The position numbers and the translations under genes were made by a program. A stretch of DNA of 64,000 nucleotides from Notolepis coatsorum (lineage: Eukaryota > Chordata > Actinopteri > Aulopiformes > Paralepididae). Within the stretch, counting starts at the first letter, position 1, and each line of letters begins with the position of its first letter. Shown one piece after another: positions 1 through 13,700 of this stretch. The notes beneath the pieces are model-generated. The model searched no databases and was not told the origin of the DNA. It worked only from the letters and a program-made list of their open reading frames with translations. Location of the stretch: positions 1,109,799-1,173,798 of the forward strand of contig CAXASK010000014.1 in NCBI GenBank assembly GCA_963971535.1, given 5' to 3'.

Positions 1-586
1 GTTCAGAGCGGGCGAAAGTGCACAGAGAAAGGCACATACATTGGAACAGCTGCAGGGTCATTACTATTTACAGTTTTCTTTCGTTTTCTTGTTCGCCCAA
101 TAACGTTAACCAAATGAAACCAATGGAAAGAAACACACACGCGTCGCCGACACACACACACACACGCCAACAAACGCATCAACATTCTCCCCCGCCGGAC
201 TCACAGGCACAATCAAATAAGAAAAATAAACATACTTTTCCGGACAGATCATCTGAGCTCCACTGTGTTTAAATCCAAATAATCCTCTGCCATTGTTGTA
301 ATATGTCATCTGTTCTCTAGTATTCAGTCTCGTCGTGAAGTTAAATTCTCTCTAGAAGTGAAACTGAAACTTAGCAAGGATAAGTTGTTAAAGGGGCAGT
401 AGGCAAGTGGATGCCTGAACACAGAGTGACACCAGTATCACTGACTACCACGGCAAGCCTATAGAAAATTATTCTATTTAATAATAATAATTATAATTAT
501 AATTATCATAAATATAATATATAAATAAATTTTTTTTATTAAAAAAAGTATATTAATAATAATTATTATAAATATTCTTTTTCTGT

Positions 587-669
587 TGTACCGAACTCGT
601 ACCGAACCGTGACCCCCAATACCGAGGTGCGTACCGAACCGTGGCTTCTCTGTACCGTTGCACCCCTAG
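587..669. mobile_element. hAT-like terminal fragment
   Basis: The right edge reads as the inverse of TAGGGGTGCAACGGTACA, a typical terminus of small fish hAT elements, with repeated GTACCGAAC motifs inside. No matching left terminus or target duplication was found, so it is called a truncated copy. Confidence 0.5.
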
Positions 670-814
670 TGGACGCTATTGAAAAGACAAGACATCTATT
701 GAAAAACAGACTTACTGTGTGCTGAAGAATTCACACGTCTACCACGGTGTAATATATATTATTATTATTATTATATATATTATACCATTGTGCCGTGGTT
801 TGGCTTCCCATCAG

Positions 815-1004
815 GAACTACACGCCCTGGCGGTGCAGCTCCGGCGGGATGTGGTGGCGGCGCGCACAGGGGCCGACCACCTGGAGGAGAAGCTGAAGGC
901 GGAGATCCTGTTCCTGAAGGAGCAGCTGCAGGCGGAGACGTGTCTGAAGGAGAACCTGGAGGACACCCTGCAGCTGGAGATAGAGGGCTGCAAGGAGGAG
1001 ATAG
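815..1004 (+). CDS. rabep1: rabep1 exon A, coiled coil, with repeated 3' end
   Basis: The exon follows acceptor CCCATCAG and opens at a codon start (ELHALAVQLRRD). It includes TGADHLEEKLKAEILFLKEQ and CLKENLEDTLQLEIEGCKEEI. It ends one base into a codon at GATAG|GTGAGA. Joined to the next exon this restores Ile-Ala, as in other vertebrates, which supports 1004 as the ancestral end. The exon could instead end at 1061, 1118, 1175, 1232, 1289 or 1346, each adding one in-frame 19-residue copy. Confidence 0.88.
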
Positions 1005-1708
1005 GTGAGAACCTGGAGGGCACCCTGCAGCTGGAGATAGAGGGCTGCAAGGAGGAGATAGGTGAGAACCTGGAGGACACCCTGCAGCTGGAGATAGAGG
1101 GCTGCAAGGAGGAGATAGGTGAGAACCTGGAGGACACCCTGCAGCTGGAGATAGAGGGCTGCAAGGAGGAGATAGGTGAGAACCTGGAGGACACCCTGCA
1201 GCTGGAGATAGAGGGCTGCAAGGAGGAGATAGGTGAGAACCTGGAGGGCACCCTGCAGCTGGAGATAGAGGGCTGCAAGGAGGAGATAGGTGAGAACCTG
1301 GAGGACACCCTGCAGCTGGAGATAGAGGGCTGCAAGGAGGAGATCGGTGAGACTTGGTCACGTAGAGCGCCCCACTGTAGATACATAGAGCTGTGAGGAG
1401 ATGGATAGAGGGCTGCAAGGAGGAGATCGGTGAGACTTGGTCACGTAGAGCGCCCCACTGTAGATACATAGAGCTGTGAGGAGATGGATAGAGGGCTGCA
1501 AGGAGGAGATCGGTGAGACTTGGTCACGTAGAGCGCCCCACTGTAGATACATAGAGCTGTGAGGAGATGGATAGAGGGCTGCAAGGAGGAGATCGGTGAG
1601 ACTTGGTCATGTAGAGCAGGGGTTCCCAAACTTATCAGGCCGCGACCCAAAAATAACGGTGTCAGAGAGCCGCGACCCCCACTATTATAGGAGGTAAACA
1701 TTTTTACA

Positions 1709-1758
<50 letters not shown>

Positions 1759-4700
1759 TTATAAATAAATGGAAATGTATGGTTAAAACATGCACACGTT
1801 CAAACGCACACACACTAATAAGCATTGGAGGCTTTTAACCAGGGCAAGAGAGAGAGAGAGATAGTTCTCCAACTTGTGTGAGTTGCAGTGATCTCCTGGT
1901 TGTTCCCCATCTAGGTTATTCTAACTATTGCGCTGCTGCAACTAGAAACACTGTCCTGGCCCCCCCCCCCCCCCCCCCCCGCGGCGACCCCGACTTTGGG
2001 AACCCCTGATGTAGAGCGCCCAACTGTAGATACATAGAGCTGTGAGGAGATGGAAGAGTAGACTGTAGAGCCATATTTTTCATACAAGTGCAACTCACGG
2101 TATTTAGATGTACTTACTTACCATAAAAAGACAGTACATAAAGAAACATCAAATATACAGATACAAAAAAATTCAATAATCTGAGTACATCTTAATGTAT
2201 CTAAAATGAAAAAAGAAAAAAACAAAGCCTATATAATTGTATATGCATAATGTTGATTTGTGCAATTGAAGAACCATATAATCATGGTTTTCATCCGCAA
2301 TATGATAATCATGTGATGTTATACAGTATGCTAACTGTTTTAATATGCCAGTTCAGATGCATCATTGTATTTCCCCGTGGTCCGCTGGTTAATCCACGTT
2401 TCAAACCAGCTGTTTTCAATACACGTCCGGGTCATGTTCCGGGGGGGTGTGTGTCGTACGTCATTGCATCTGACTACATGATTGCTGAAGATAATAGTGT
2501 TGTAGTTACCCAGGAACTGTAGGAGCTGGGACAGTGTTTCTCTTCATGGTCACAAACGGAAAGAGTTTAATTCTCATCCACCACAGTGGGAACCGTCTGC
2601 CAATTTAATTTCACCAAAGACATCTAGAGACATTCCCTTTCACATCTACAGATATATTCTTTATTTTTTATGCTTTTGTGTCTTCCTCTCAAGTCCCTCT
2701 CTTTCTACTCTTCTTTCTTCTCCATTGGTGACTGTTGTTCAGACATCTTGGAAGGTACGAGGCACCCCTCACTTAAAAGAGTACTGTCGTGGTAAAGACT
2801 TTTCAGAGGCACCTCACTTAAAAGAGTACTGTCGTGGTAAAGACTTTTCAGAGGCACCTCACTTAAAAGAGAGTACTGTCGTGGTAAAGACTTTTCAGAG
2901 GCACCTCACTTAAAAGAGTACTGTCGTGGTAAAGACTTTTCAGAGGCACCTCTCACTTAAAAGAGTACTGTCGTGGTAAAGACTTTTCAGAGGCACCTCA
3001 CTTAAAAGAGTACTGTCGTGGTAAAGACTTTTCCGAGGCACCCCTCACTTAAAAGAGTACTGTCGTGGTAAAGACTTTTCAGAGGCACCTCCCACTTAAA
3101 AGAGTACTGTCGTGGTAAAGACTTTTCAGAGGCACCTCACTTAAAAGAGTACTGTCGTGGTAAAGACTTTTCAGAGGCACCTCACTTAAAAGAGTACTGT
3201 CGTGGTAAAGACTTTTCAGAGGCACCTCACTTAAAAGAGTACTGTCGTGGTAAAGACTTTTCAGAGGCACCTCACTTAAAGAGTACTGTCGTGGTAAAGA
3301 CTTTTCAGAGGCACCTCACTTAAAAAAGAGTACTGTCGTGGGAAAGACTTTTCAGAGGCACCTCACTTAAAAGAGTACTGTCGTGGTAAAGACTTTTCAG
3401 AGGCACCTCACTTAAAAGAGTACTGTCGTGGTAAAGACTTTTCAGAGGCACCTCTCACTTAAAAGAGTACTGTCGTGGGAAAGACTTTTCAGAGGCACCT
3501 CACTTAAAAGAGTACTGTCGTGGTAAAGACTTTTCAGAGGCACCCCTCACTTAAAAGAGTACTGTCGTGGTAAAGACTTTTCAGAGGCACCTCACTTAAA
3601 AGAGTACTGTCGTGGTAAAGACTTTTCAGAGGCACCTCACTTAAAAGAGTACTGTCGTGGTAAAGACTTTTCAGAGGCACCTCACACTTAAAAGAGTACT
3701 GTCGTGGGAAAGACTTTTCAGAGGCACCTCACACTTAAAAGAGTACTGTCGTGGTAAAGACTTTTCAGAGGCACCTCTCACTTAAAAGAGTACTGTCGTG
3801 GTAAAGACTTTTCAGAGGCACCTCACACTTAAAAGAGTACTGTCGTGGTAAAGACTTTTCAGAGGCACCTCACTTAAAAGAGTACTGTCGTGGTAAAGAC
3901 TTTTCAGAGGCACCCCTCACTTAAAAGAGTACTGTCGTGGTAAAGACTTTTCAGAGGCACCTCACTTAAAAGAGTACTGTCGTGGTAAAGACTTTTCAGA
4001 GGCACCTCACTTAAAAGAGTACTGTCGTGGTAAAGACTTTTCAGAGGCACCCCTCACTTAAAAGAGTACTGTCGTGGTAAAGACTTTTCAGAGGCACCTC
4101 ACTTAAAAGAGTACTGTCGTGGTAAAGACTTTTCAGAGGCACCCCTCACTTAAAAGAGTACTGTCGTGGTAAAGACTTTTCAGAGGCACCTCACTTAAAA
4201 GAGTACTGTCGTGGTAAAGACTTTTCAGAGGCACCTCCCACTTAAAAGAGTACTGTCGTGGTAAAGACTTTTCAGAGGCACCTCTCACTTAAAAGAGTAC
4301 TGTCGTGGTAAAGACTTTTCAGAGGCACCTCCCACTTAAAAGAGTACTGTCGTGGTAAAGACTTTTCAGAGGCACCTCCCACTTAAAAGAGTACTGTCGT
4401 GGTAAAGACTTTTCAGAGGCACCTCACTTAAAAGAGTACTGTCGTGGTAAAGACTTTTCAGAGGCACCTCACTTAAAAGAGAGTACTGTCGTGGTAAAGA
4501 CTTTTCAGAGGCACCTCACTTAAAAGAGTACTGTCGTGGTAAAGACTTTTCAGAGGCACCTCACTTAAAAGAGTACTGTCGTGGTAAAGACTTTTCAGAG
4601 GCACCTCTCACTTAAAAGAGTACTGTCGTGGTAAAGACTTTTCAGAGGCACCTCACTTAAAAGAGTACTGTCGTGGTAAAGACTTTTCAGAGGCACCTCA

Positions 4701-7700
4701 CTTAAAAGAGAGTACTGTCGTGGTAAAGACTTTTCAGAGGCACCTCACTTAAAAGAGTACTGTCGTGGTAAAGACTTTTCAGAGGCACCTCACTTAAAAG
4801 AGTACTGTCGTGGTAAAGACTTTTCAGAGGCACCTCACTTAAAAGAGTACTGTCGTGGTAAAGACTTTTCAGAGGCACCTCACTTAAAAGAGTACTGTCG
4901 TGGTAAAGACTTTTCAGAGGCACCTCACTTAAAAGAGTACTGTCGTGGTAAAGACTTTTCAGAGGCACCTCACTTAAAAGAGTACTGTCGTGGTAAAGAC
5001 TTTTCAGAAGCACCTCACTTAAAAGAGTACTGTCGTGGTAAAGACTTTTCAGAGGCACCTCTCACTTAAAAGAGTACTGTCGTGGTAAAGACTTTTCAGA
5101 GGCACCTCTCACTTAAAAGAGTACTGTCGTGGTAAAGACTTTTCAGAGGCACCTCTCACTTAAAAGAGTACTGTCGTGGTAAAGACTTTTCAGAGGCACC
5201 TCACTTAAAAGAGTACTGTCGTGGTAAAGACTTTTCAGAGGCACCTCCCACTTAAAAGAGTACTGTCGTGGTAAAGACTTTTCAGAGGCACCTCCCACTT
5301 AAAAGAGTACTGTCGTGGTAAAGACTTTTCAGAGGCACCTCTCACTTAAAAGAGTACTGTCGTGGTAAAGACTTTTCAGAGGCACCTCACTTAAAAGAGT
5401 ACTGTCGTGGTAAAGACTTTTCAGAGGCACCTCTCACTTAAAAGAGTACTGTCGTGGTAAAGACTTTTCAGAGGCACCTCACTTAAAAGAGTACTGTCGT
5501 GGTAAAGACTTTTCAGAGGCACCTCACTTAAAAGAGTACTGTCGTGGTAAAGACTTTTCAGAGGCACCTCACTTAAAAGAGTACTGTCGTGGTAAAGACT
5601 TTTCAGAGGCACCTCCCACTTAAAAGAGTACTGTCGTGGTAAAGACTTTTCAGAGGCACCTCTCACTTAAAAGAGTACTGTCGTGGTAAAGACTTTTCAG
5701 AGGCACCTCCCACTTAAAAGAGTACTGTCGTGGTAAAGACTTTTCAGAGGCACCTCACTTAAAAGAGTACTGTCGTGGTAAAGACTTTTCAGAGGCACCT
5801 CTCACTTAAAAGAGTACTGTCGTGGTAAAGACTTTTCAGAGGCACCTCCCACTTAAAAGAGTACTGTCGTGGTAAAGACTTTTCAGAGGCACCTCACTTA
5901 AAAGAGTACTGTCGTGGTAAAGACTTTTCAGAGGCACCTCACTTAAAAGAGTACTGTCGTGGTAAAGACTTTTCAGAGGCACCTCCCACTTAAAAGAGTA
6001 CTGTCGTGGTAAAGACTTTTCAGAGGCACCTCACTTAAAAGAGTACTGTCGTGGTAAAGACTTTTCAGAGGCACCTCACTTAAAAGAGTACTGTCGTGGT
6101 AAAGACTTTTCAGAGGCACCTCACTTAAAAGAGTACTGTCGTGGTAAAGACTTTTCAGAGGCACCTCACTTAAAAGAGTACTGTCGTGGTAAAGACTTTT
6201 CAGAGGCACCCCTCACTTAAAAGAGTACTGTCGTGGTAAAGACTTTTCAGAGGCACCTCACTTAAAAGAGTACTGTCGTGGTAAAGACTTTTCAGAGGCA
6301 CCTCACTTAAAAGAGTACTGTCGTGGTAAAGACTTTTCAGAGGCACCTCACTTAAAAGAGTACTGTCGTGGTAAAGACTTTTCAGAGGCACCTCACTTAA
6401 AAGAGTACTGTCGTGGTAAAGACTTTTCAGAGGCACCTCACTTAAAAGAGTACTGTCGTGGTAAAGACTTTTCAGAGGCACCTCTCACTTAAAAGAGTAC
6501 TGTCGTGGTAAAGACTTTTCAGAGGCACCTCACTTAAAAGAGTACTGTCGTGGTAAAGACTTTTCAGAGGCACCTCACTTAAAAGAGTACTGTCGTGGTA
6601 AAGACTTTTCAGAGGCACCTCACTTAAAAGAGTACTGTCGTGGTAAAGACTTTTCAGAGGCACCTCCCACTTAAAAGAGTACTGTCGTGGTAAAGACTTT
6701 TCAGAGGCACCTCACTTAAAAGAGTACTGTCGTGGTAAAGACTTTTCAGAGGCACCTCACTTAAAAGAGTACTGTCGTGGTAAAGACTTTTCAGAGGCAC
6801 CTCCCACTTAAAAGAGTACTGTCGTGGTAAAGACTTTTCAGAGGCACCTCACTTAAAAGAGTACTGTCGTGGTAAAGACTTTTCAGAGGCACCTCACTTA
6901 AAAGAGAGTACTGTCGTGGTAAAGACTTTTCAGAGGCACCTCACTTAAAAGAGTACTGTCGTGGTAAAGACTTTTCAGAGGCACCTCACTTAAAAGAGTA
7001 CTGTCGTGGTAAAGACTTTTCAGAGGCACCTCTCACTTAAAAGAGTACTGTCGTGGTAAAGACTTTTCAGAGGCACCTCACTTAAAAGAGTACTGTCGTG
7101 GTAAAGACTTTTCAGAGGCACCTCACTTAAAAGAGAGTACTGTCGTGGTAAAGACTTTTCAGAGGCACCTCACTTAAAAGAGTACTGTCGTGGTAAAGAC
7201 TTTTCAGAGGCACCTCACTTAAAAGAGTACTGTCGTGGTAAAGACTTTTCAGAGGCACCTCACTTAAAAGAGTACTGTCGTGGTAAAGACTTTTCAGAGG
7301 CACCTCACTTAAAAGAGTACTGTCGTGGTAAATACTTTTCAGAGGCACCTCACTTAAAAGAGTACTGTCGTGGTAAAGACTTTTCAGAGGCACCTCACTT
7401 AAAAGAGTACTGTCGTGGTAAAGACTTTTCAGAGGCACCTCACTTAAAAGAGTACTGTCGTGGTAAAGACTTTTCAGAGGCACCTCCCACTTAAAAGAGT
7501 ACTGTCGTGGTAAAGACTTTTCAGAGGCACCTCACTTAAAAGAGTACTGTCGTGGTAAAGACTTTTCAGAGGCACCTCACTTAAAAGAGTACTGTCGTGG
7601 TAAAGACTTTTCAGAGGCACCTCACTTAAAAGAGTACTGTCGTGGTAAAGACTTTTCAGAGGCACCTCACTTAAAAGAGTACTGTCGTGGTAAAGACTTT

Positions 7701-10700
7701 TCAGAGGCACCTCACTTAAAAGAGAGTACTGTCGTGGTAAAGACTTTTCAGAGGCACCTCACTTAAAAGAGTACTGTCGTGGTAAAGACTTTTCAGAGGC
7801 ACCTCACTTAAAAGAGTACTGTCGTGGTAAAGACTTTTCAGAGGCACCTCTCACTTAAAAGAGTACTGTCGTGGTAAAGACTTTTCAGAGGCACCTCACT
7901 TAAAAGAGTACTGTCGTGGTAAAGACTTTTCAGAGGCACCTCACTTAAAAGAGAGTACTGTCGTGGTAAAGACTTTTCAGAGGCACCTCACTTAAAAGAG
8001 TACTGTCGTGGTAAAGACTTTTCAGAGGCACCTCACTTAAAAGAGTACTGTCGTGGTAAAGACTTTTCAGAGGCACCTCACTTAAAAGAGTACTGTCGTG
8101 GTAAAGACTTTTCAGAGGCACCTCACTTAAAAGAGTACTGTCGTGGTAAAGACTTTTCAGAGGCACCTCACTTAAAAGAGTACTGTCGTGGTAAAGACTT
8201 TTCAGAGGCACCTCACTTAAAAGAGTACTGTCGTGGTAAAGACTTTTCAGAGGCACCTCACTTAAAAGAGTACTGTCGTGGTAAAGACTTTTCAGAGGCA
8301 CCCCTCACTTAAAAGAGTACTGTCGTGGTAAAGACTTTTCAGAGGCACCTCACTTAAAAGAGTACTGTCGTGGTAAAGACTTTTCAGAGGCACCTCACTT
8401 AAAAGAGTACTGTCGTGGGAAAGACTTTTCAGAGGCACCTCACTTAAAAGAGTACTGTCGTGGTAAAGACTTTTCAGAGGCACCTCTCACTTAAAAGAGT
8501 ACTGTCGTGGTAAAGACTTTTCAGAGGCACCTCTCACTTAAAAGAGTACTGTCGTGGTAAAGACTTTTCAGAGGCACCTCTCACTTAAAAGAGTACTGTC
8601 GTGGTAAAGACTTTTCAGAGGCACCTCACTTAAAAGAGTACTGTCGTGGTAAAGACTTTTCAGAGGCACCTCACTTAAAAGAGTACTGTCGTGGTAAAGA
8701 CTTTTCAGAGGCACCTCACTTAAAAGAGTACTGTCGTGGTAAAGACTTTTCAGAGGCACCTCACTTAAAAGAGTACTGTCGTGGTAAAGACTTTTCAGAG
8801 GCACCTCCCACTTAAAAGAGTACTGTCGTGGTAAAGACTTTTCAGAGGCACCTCTCACTTAAAAGAGTACTGTCGTGGTAAAGACTTTTCAGAGGCACCT
8901 CCCACTTAAAAGAGTACTGTCGTGGTAAAGACTTTTCAGAGGCACCTCACTTAAAAGAGTACTGTCGTGGTAAAGACTTTTCAGAGGCACCTCTCACTTA
9001 AAAGAGTACTGTCGTGGTAAAGACTTTTCAGAGGCACCTCCCACTTAAAAGAGTACTGTCGTGGTAAAGACTTTTCAGAGGCACCTCACTTAAAAGAGTA
9101 CTGTCGTGGTAAAGACTTTTCAGAGGCACCTCACTTAAAAGAGTACTGTCGTGGTAAAGACTTTTCAGAGGCACCTCCCACTTAAAAGAGTACTGTCGTG
9201 GTAAAGACTTTTCAGAGGCACCTCACTTAAAAGAGTACTGTCGTGGTAAAGACTTTTCAGAGGCACCTCACTTAAAAGAGTACTGTCGTGGTAAAGACTT
9301 TTCAGAGGCACCTCACTTAAAAGAGTACTGTCGTGGTAAAGACTTTTCAGAGGCACCTCACTTAAAAGAGTACTGTCGTGGTAAAGACTTTTCAGAGGCA
9401 CCCCTCACTTAAAAGAGTACTGTCGTGGTAAAGACTTTTCAGAGGCACCTCACTTAAAAGAGTACTGTCGTGGTAAAGACTTTTCAGAGGCACCTCACTT
9501 AAAAGAGTACTGTCGTGGTAAAGACTTTTCAGAGGCACCTCACTTAAAAGAGTACTGTCGTGGTAAAGACTTTTCAGAGGCACCCCTCACTTAAAAGAGT
9601 ACTGTCGTGGTAAAGACTTTTCAGAGGCACCTCACTTAAAAGAGTACTGTCGTGGTAAAGACTTTTCAGAGGCACCTCACTTAAAAGAGTACTGTCGTGG
9701 TAAAGACTTTTCAGAGGCACCTCACTTAAAAGAGTACTGTCGTGGTAAAGACTTTTCAGAGGCACCTCTCACTTAAAAGAGTACTGTCGTGGTAAAGACT
9801 TTTCAGAGGCACCTCACTTAAAAGAGTACTGTCGTGGTAAAGACTTTTCAGAGGCACCTCACTTAAAAGAGTACTGTCGTGGTAAAGACTTTTCAGAGGC
9901 ACCTCACTTAAAAGAGTACTGTCGTGGTAAAGACTTTTCAGAGGCACCCCTCACTTAAAAGAGTACTGTCGTGGTAAAGACTTTTCAGAGGCACCTCACT
10001 TAAAAGAGTACTGTCGTGGTAAAGACTTTTCAGAGGCACCTCACTTAAAAGAGTACTGTCGTGGTAAAGACTTTTCAGAGGCACCTCACTTAAAAGAGTA
10101 CTGTCGTGGGAAAGACTTTTCAGAGGCACCTCTCACTTAAAAGAGTACTGTCGTGGTAAAGACTTTTCAGAGGCACCCCTCACTTAAAAGAGTACTGTCG
10201 TGGTAAAGACTTTTCAGAGGCACCCCTCACTTAAAAGAGTACTGTCGTGGTAAAGACTTTTCAGAGGCACCCCTCACTTAAAAAGAGTACTGTCGTGGTA
10301 AAGACTTTTCAGAGGCACCTCTCACTTAAAAGAGTACTGTCGTGGTAAAGACTTTTCAGAGGCACCTCACACTTAAAAGAGTACTGTCGTGGTAAAGACT
10401 TTTCAGAGGCACCTCTCACTTAAAAGAGTACTGTCGTGGTAAAGACTTTTCAGAGGCACCTCACTTAAAAGAGTACTGTCGTGGTAAAGACTTTTCAGAG
10501 GCACCTCACTTAAAAGAGTACTGTCGTGGTAAAGACTTTTCAGAGGCACCCCTCACTTAAAAGAGTACTGTCGTGGTAAAGACTTTTCAGAGGCACCTCA
10601 CTTAAAAGAGTACTGTCGTGGTAAAGACTTTTCAGAGGCACCTCACTTAAAAGAGTACTGTCGTGGTAAAGACTTTTCAGAGGCACCTCCCACTTAAAAG

Positions 10701-13700
10701 AGTACTGTCGTGGTAAAGACTTTTCAGAGGCACCTCCCACTTAAAAGAGTACTGTCGTGGTAAAGACTTTTCAGAGGCACCTCCCACTTAAAAGAGTACT
10801 GTCGTGGTAAAGACTTTTCAGAGGCACCTCACTTAAAAGAGTACTGTCGTGGTAAAGACTTTTCAGAGGCACCTCACTTAAAAGAGTACTGTCGTGGTAA
10901 AGACTTTTCAGAGGCACCTCACTTAAAAGAGTACTGTCGTGGTAAAGACTTTTCAGAGGCACCTCACTTAAAAGAGTACTGTCGTGGTAAAGACTTTTCA
11001 GAGGCACCTCACTTAAAAGAGTACTGTCGTGGTAAAGACTTTTCAGAGGCACCTCACTTAAAGAGTACTGTCGTGGTAAAGACTTTTCAGAGGCACCTCA
11101 CTTAAAAGAGTACTGTCGTGGTAAAGACTTTTCAGAGGCACCTCACTTAAAAGAGTACTGTCGTGGTAAAGACTTTTCAGAGGCACCTCTCACTTAAAAG
11201 AGTACTGTCGTGGTAAAGACTTTTCAGAGGCACCTCACTTAAAACGAGAGTACTGAGTTACTGACATGAAAGACTTTTCAGAGGCACCTTTTAGAACGAG
11301 CTCACTTAAAACGGAGTGCTGTTGTGTTATATAAAGACCTTTCCCTCTCCTCCTCGGCTCCCGTTTGCTAAGGTTAACTTTTGGTGGTCATTATTTCAAC
11401 TGGTTGTATTCCAAAGTCAGCCCGATCTCGCTTAAAATACGCAAATAAAGTAAAGTTCACGATTCGATTAATTAATCAGTCAATTCCCCCCCAAAAATTT
11501 GAATACACAAATGTGGCTGGGGGAACTGATTCACTCAGCATGAATGGACTATAGGTCAATAAAAACAATACACACAAAAAAAACAAAGACATTTATTTTT
11601 AATTTTAATTTAGATTAATTTAGATTATAATAGATTCTAACATATTCAAATCGATGCATCGAATCCAACACATTAGAATCTATGCATTTCGATTAATCGA
11701 TGCATCGTTACACCCCTATCTAGCATCAATCAAAACGCTGGCTGATATTTGTATTCCTGTGTTCAGAGGAAGCTCTGCTCGGCCCAGAGAGGAACCATCT
11801 TAGATTCATGAAAATGATTCCTAGCACATGTTAAACACAAGTCACAAATGATAAATAACTTGTGAATCGTTGCGTCTCCGGAGTGTTTTAGATGCATTTT
11901 TGAGGGCAGCTACAGTATTATGTTGGTCATTATGAATTCAAAGTTTCTGCCAAAGCTATGGATGGAATTACAGTTGTTGGCCTTAGAAAGATGCTACCTA
12001 CTGAAAACTCTATACCACCAGTACAACACAGTGTTGGTGTGTGTTAATGCCTTAACTGTCTGACTAATAATTCTATGGACACTAAAAGCACAGTCACTGC
12101 TTTGTCACGTTTCAATACTTCTGGAATGATGAGAAGTACGAGACATCATTCATATCTGCTCGGATACGATGTCATCATAACGCAGCTTTATTATTAAACA
12201 TCACATCATTGCTTATAGATTCAATTGAATCCGGGCTGCTTGTATTTCATCATCACCTTTATTAATAATAACAGTATTGGCTAGCTATAATGAAATGGAA
12301 TGTGTGTGATGTGAATCATAATTTGCACTACTTTAAACCATTTGACCGTAGACATTAGACTCTTAAGTATCTTATTATACTCTGTTTGACATGTAGACAT
12401 TAGACTCTGAGTATCTTATTATACTCTGTTTGGCATGTAGACATTAGACTCTTAACCCTTTATCTGCCAGAGATTATTCTGATCTTAATCCACTCTCTGC
12501 CACCACTGTAAGTCTATGGAGATGTTCCCCTTCTTTGCAGGGCTATAACTTTTTAAATTGTATTGCTAAATTGACATTACTATGGCCCATTCGACATCAA
12601 GTATCTATCGTTTAGGATGTAGCAACGTTCTACTTTTTCATTCACACATTCATACTAAAATATGGTCTAAAGTATAAATATGTTTTTATCGTTTTCAGCA
12701 GCATTCCATAGAACGTGAGTTATAGACATAAATACATATATTAGATCATCAAATGTAGTTTGATACCGATTGACGTCAGATAAAAAATTTCAATTGACGA
12801 AATATGGGTGAGCACCACTTCCGGCCGCTCACTTCCGGTTTTGGCACCTCGCCGATCGGCCACCAGATGGCGGTCTTGCACCGTTGGAGAGTTGAGAGGA
12901 GCTCTACAGCACACGTCAAGTCTCCGTGGGTGAAATATGATTGCCATGACAGATTTTTGAAATATTGATCTCAAAGACGCTGTACGACGTCATTGGCAGA
13001 TTACGCATGGCGAGGAATGACGTCTAAACACGTCATTGGCGATTAAAGGGTTAAGTATCTTATTATACTCTGTTTGACCCAGAGACATTAGACGTTGAAA
13101 TGACACTGTCCTGGTGTTCTTCCTTGTCTCTGCAGCGTCTTTCTCAAGTCTGAAGACTGAGCTACAGAGAGTGAAGACGGAGAAGGATCAGGTATAGTAC
13201 AGAAGGCTTCAAACTCAAACATTCTAAACTGGTCCAAGTATATTTCCTGTTAGTCTAGTCAGACCACCAGCGTTCTGCTTGGTGCCACATTTTGGTGCCA
13301 GTTCTATTGAAGCCTGTATTCAAATTCTAAATACACCAGCTATCTGAGGAACTATACATCAACCGATATATCAAACGTTAGTCAGTTAAAAGAAAACGCC
13401 AACATTTTGGGACATTAGCTCACAGTCTTCTCCAGAGAGAGACTAGAAGATAGATACCAGTTTCCTCTCTGTGCGTTCAGTAGAAAGCCATCTGGCTGCA
13501 CGTTAGCCTAGCTTAGCACAATGAATGGAAGCGGACATGGCCGGTTAGCCTAGGCATTGTCCAACTAACACCTCTCCCGAAGGCTAACCGGCCATGTCCG
13601 CTTCCATTCATTGTGCTAAGCTAGGCTAACGTGCAGCCAGATAGCTTTCTACTGAACGCACAGAGAGGGAACTGGTATCTATTAGGGATGGGCATTTTTT

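Larger units (their letters stand above)
12351..13095. repeat. Short 45-bp tandem repeat, 3 copies, split by piggyBac MITE
   Basis: Units contain GACATTAGACTCTTAAGTAT and CTTATTATACTCTGTTTGAC. The third copy is interrupted at its TTAA by the element at 12456-13050 and continues after it, so the other copies show the empty site. Confidence 0.85.

Noticed and set aside
2-55. Upstream rabep1 exon end at the window start (coil-like AQRKAHTLEQLQ)
   Set aside because: The frame looks coil-like, but the following donor is poor and I could not align it to the expected preceding exon.
2250-2522. 90-codon frame in the rabep1 intron
   Set aside because: No domain, no conserved motif and no splice context; chance frame.
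2761-11340. CRISPR-like regular repeats
   Set aside because: There are no unique spacers. The whole unit repeats head to tail, and the context is a vertebrate intron, so it is a minisatellite.
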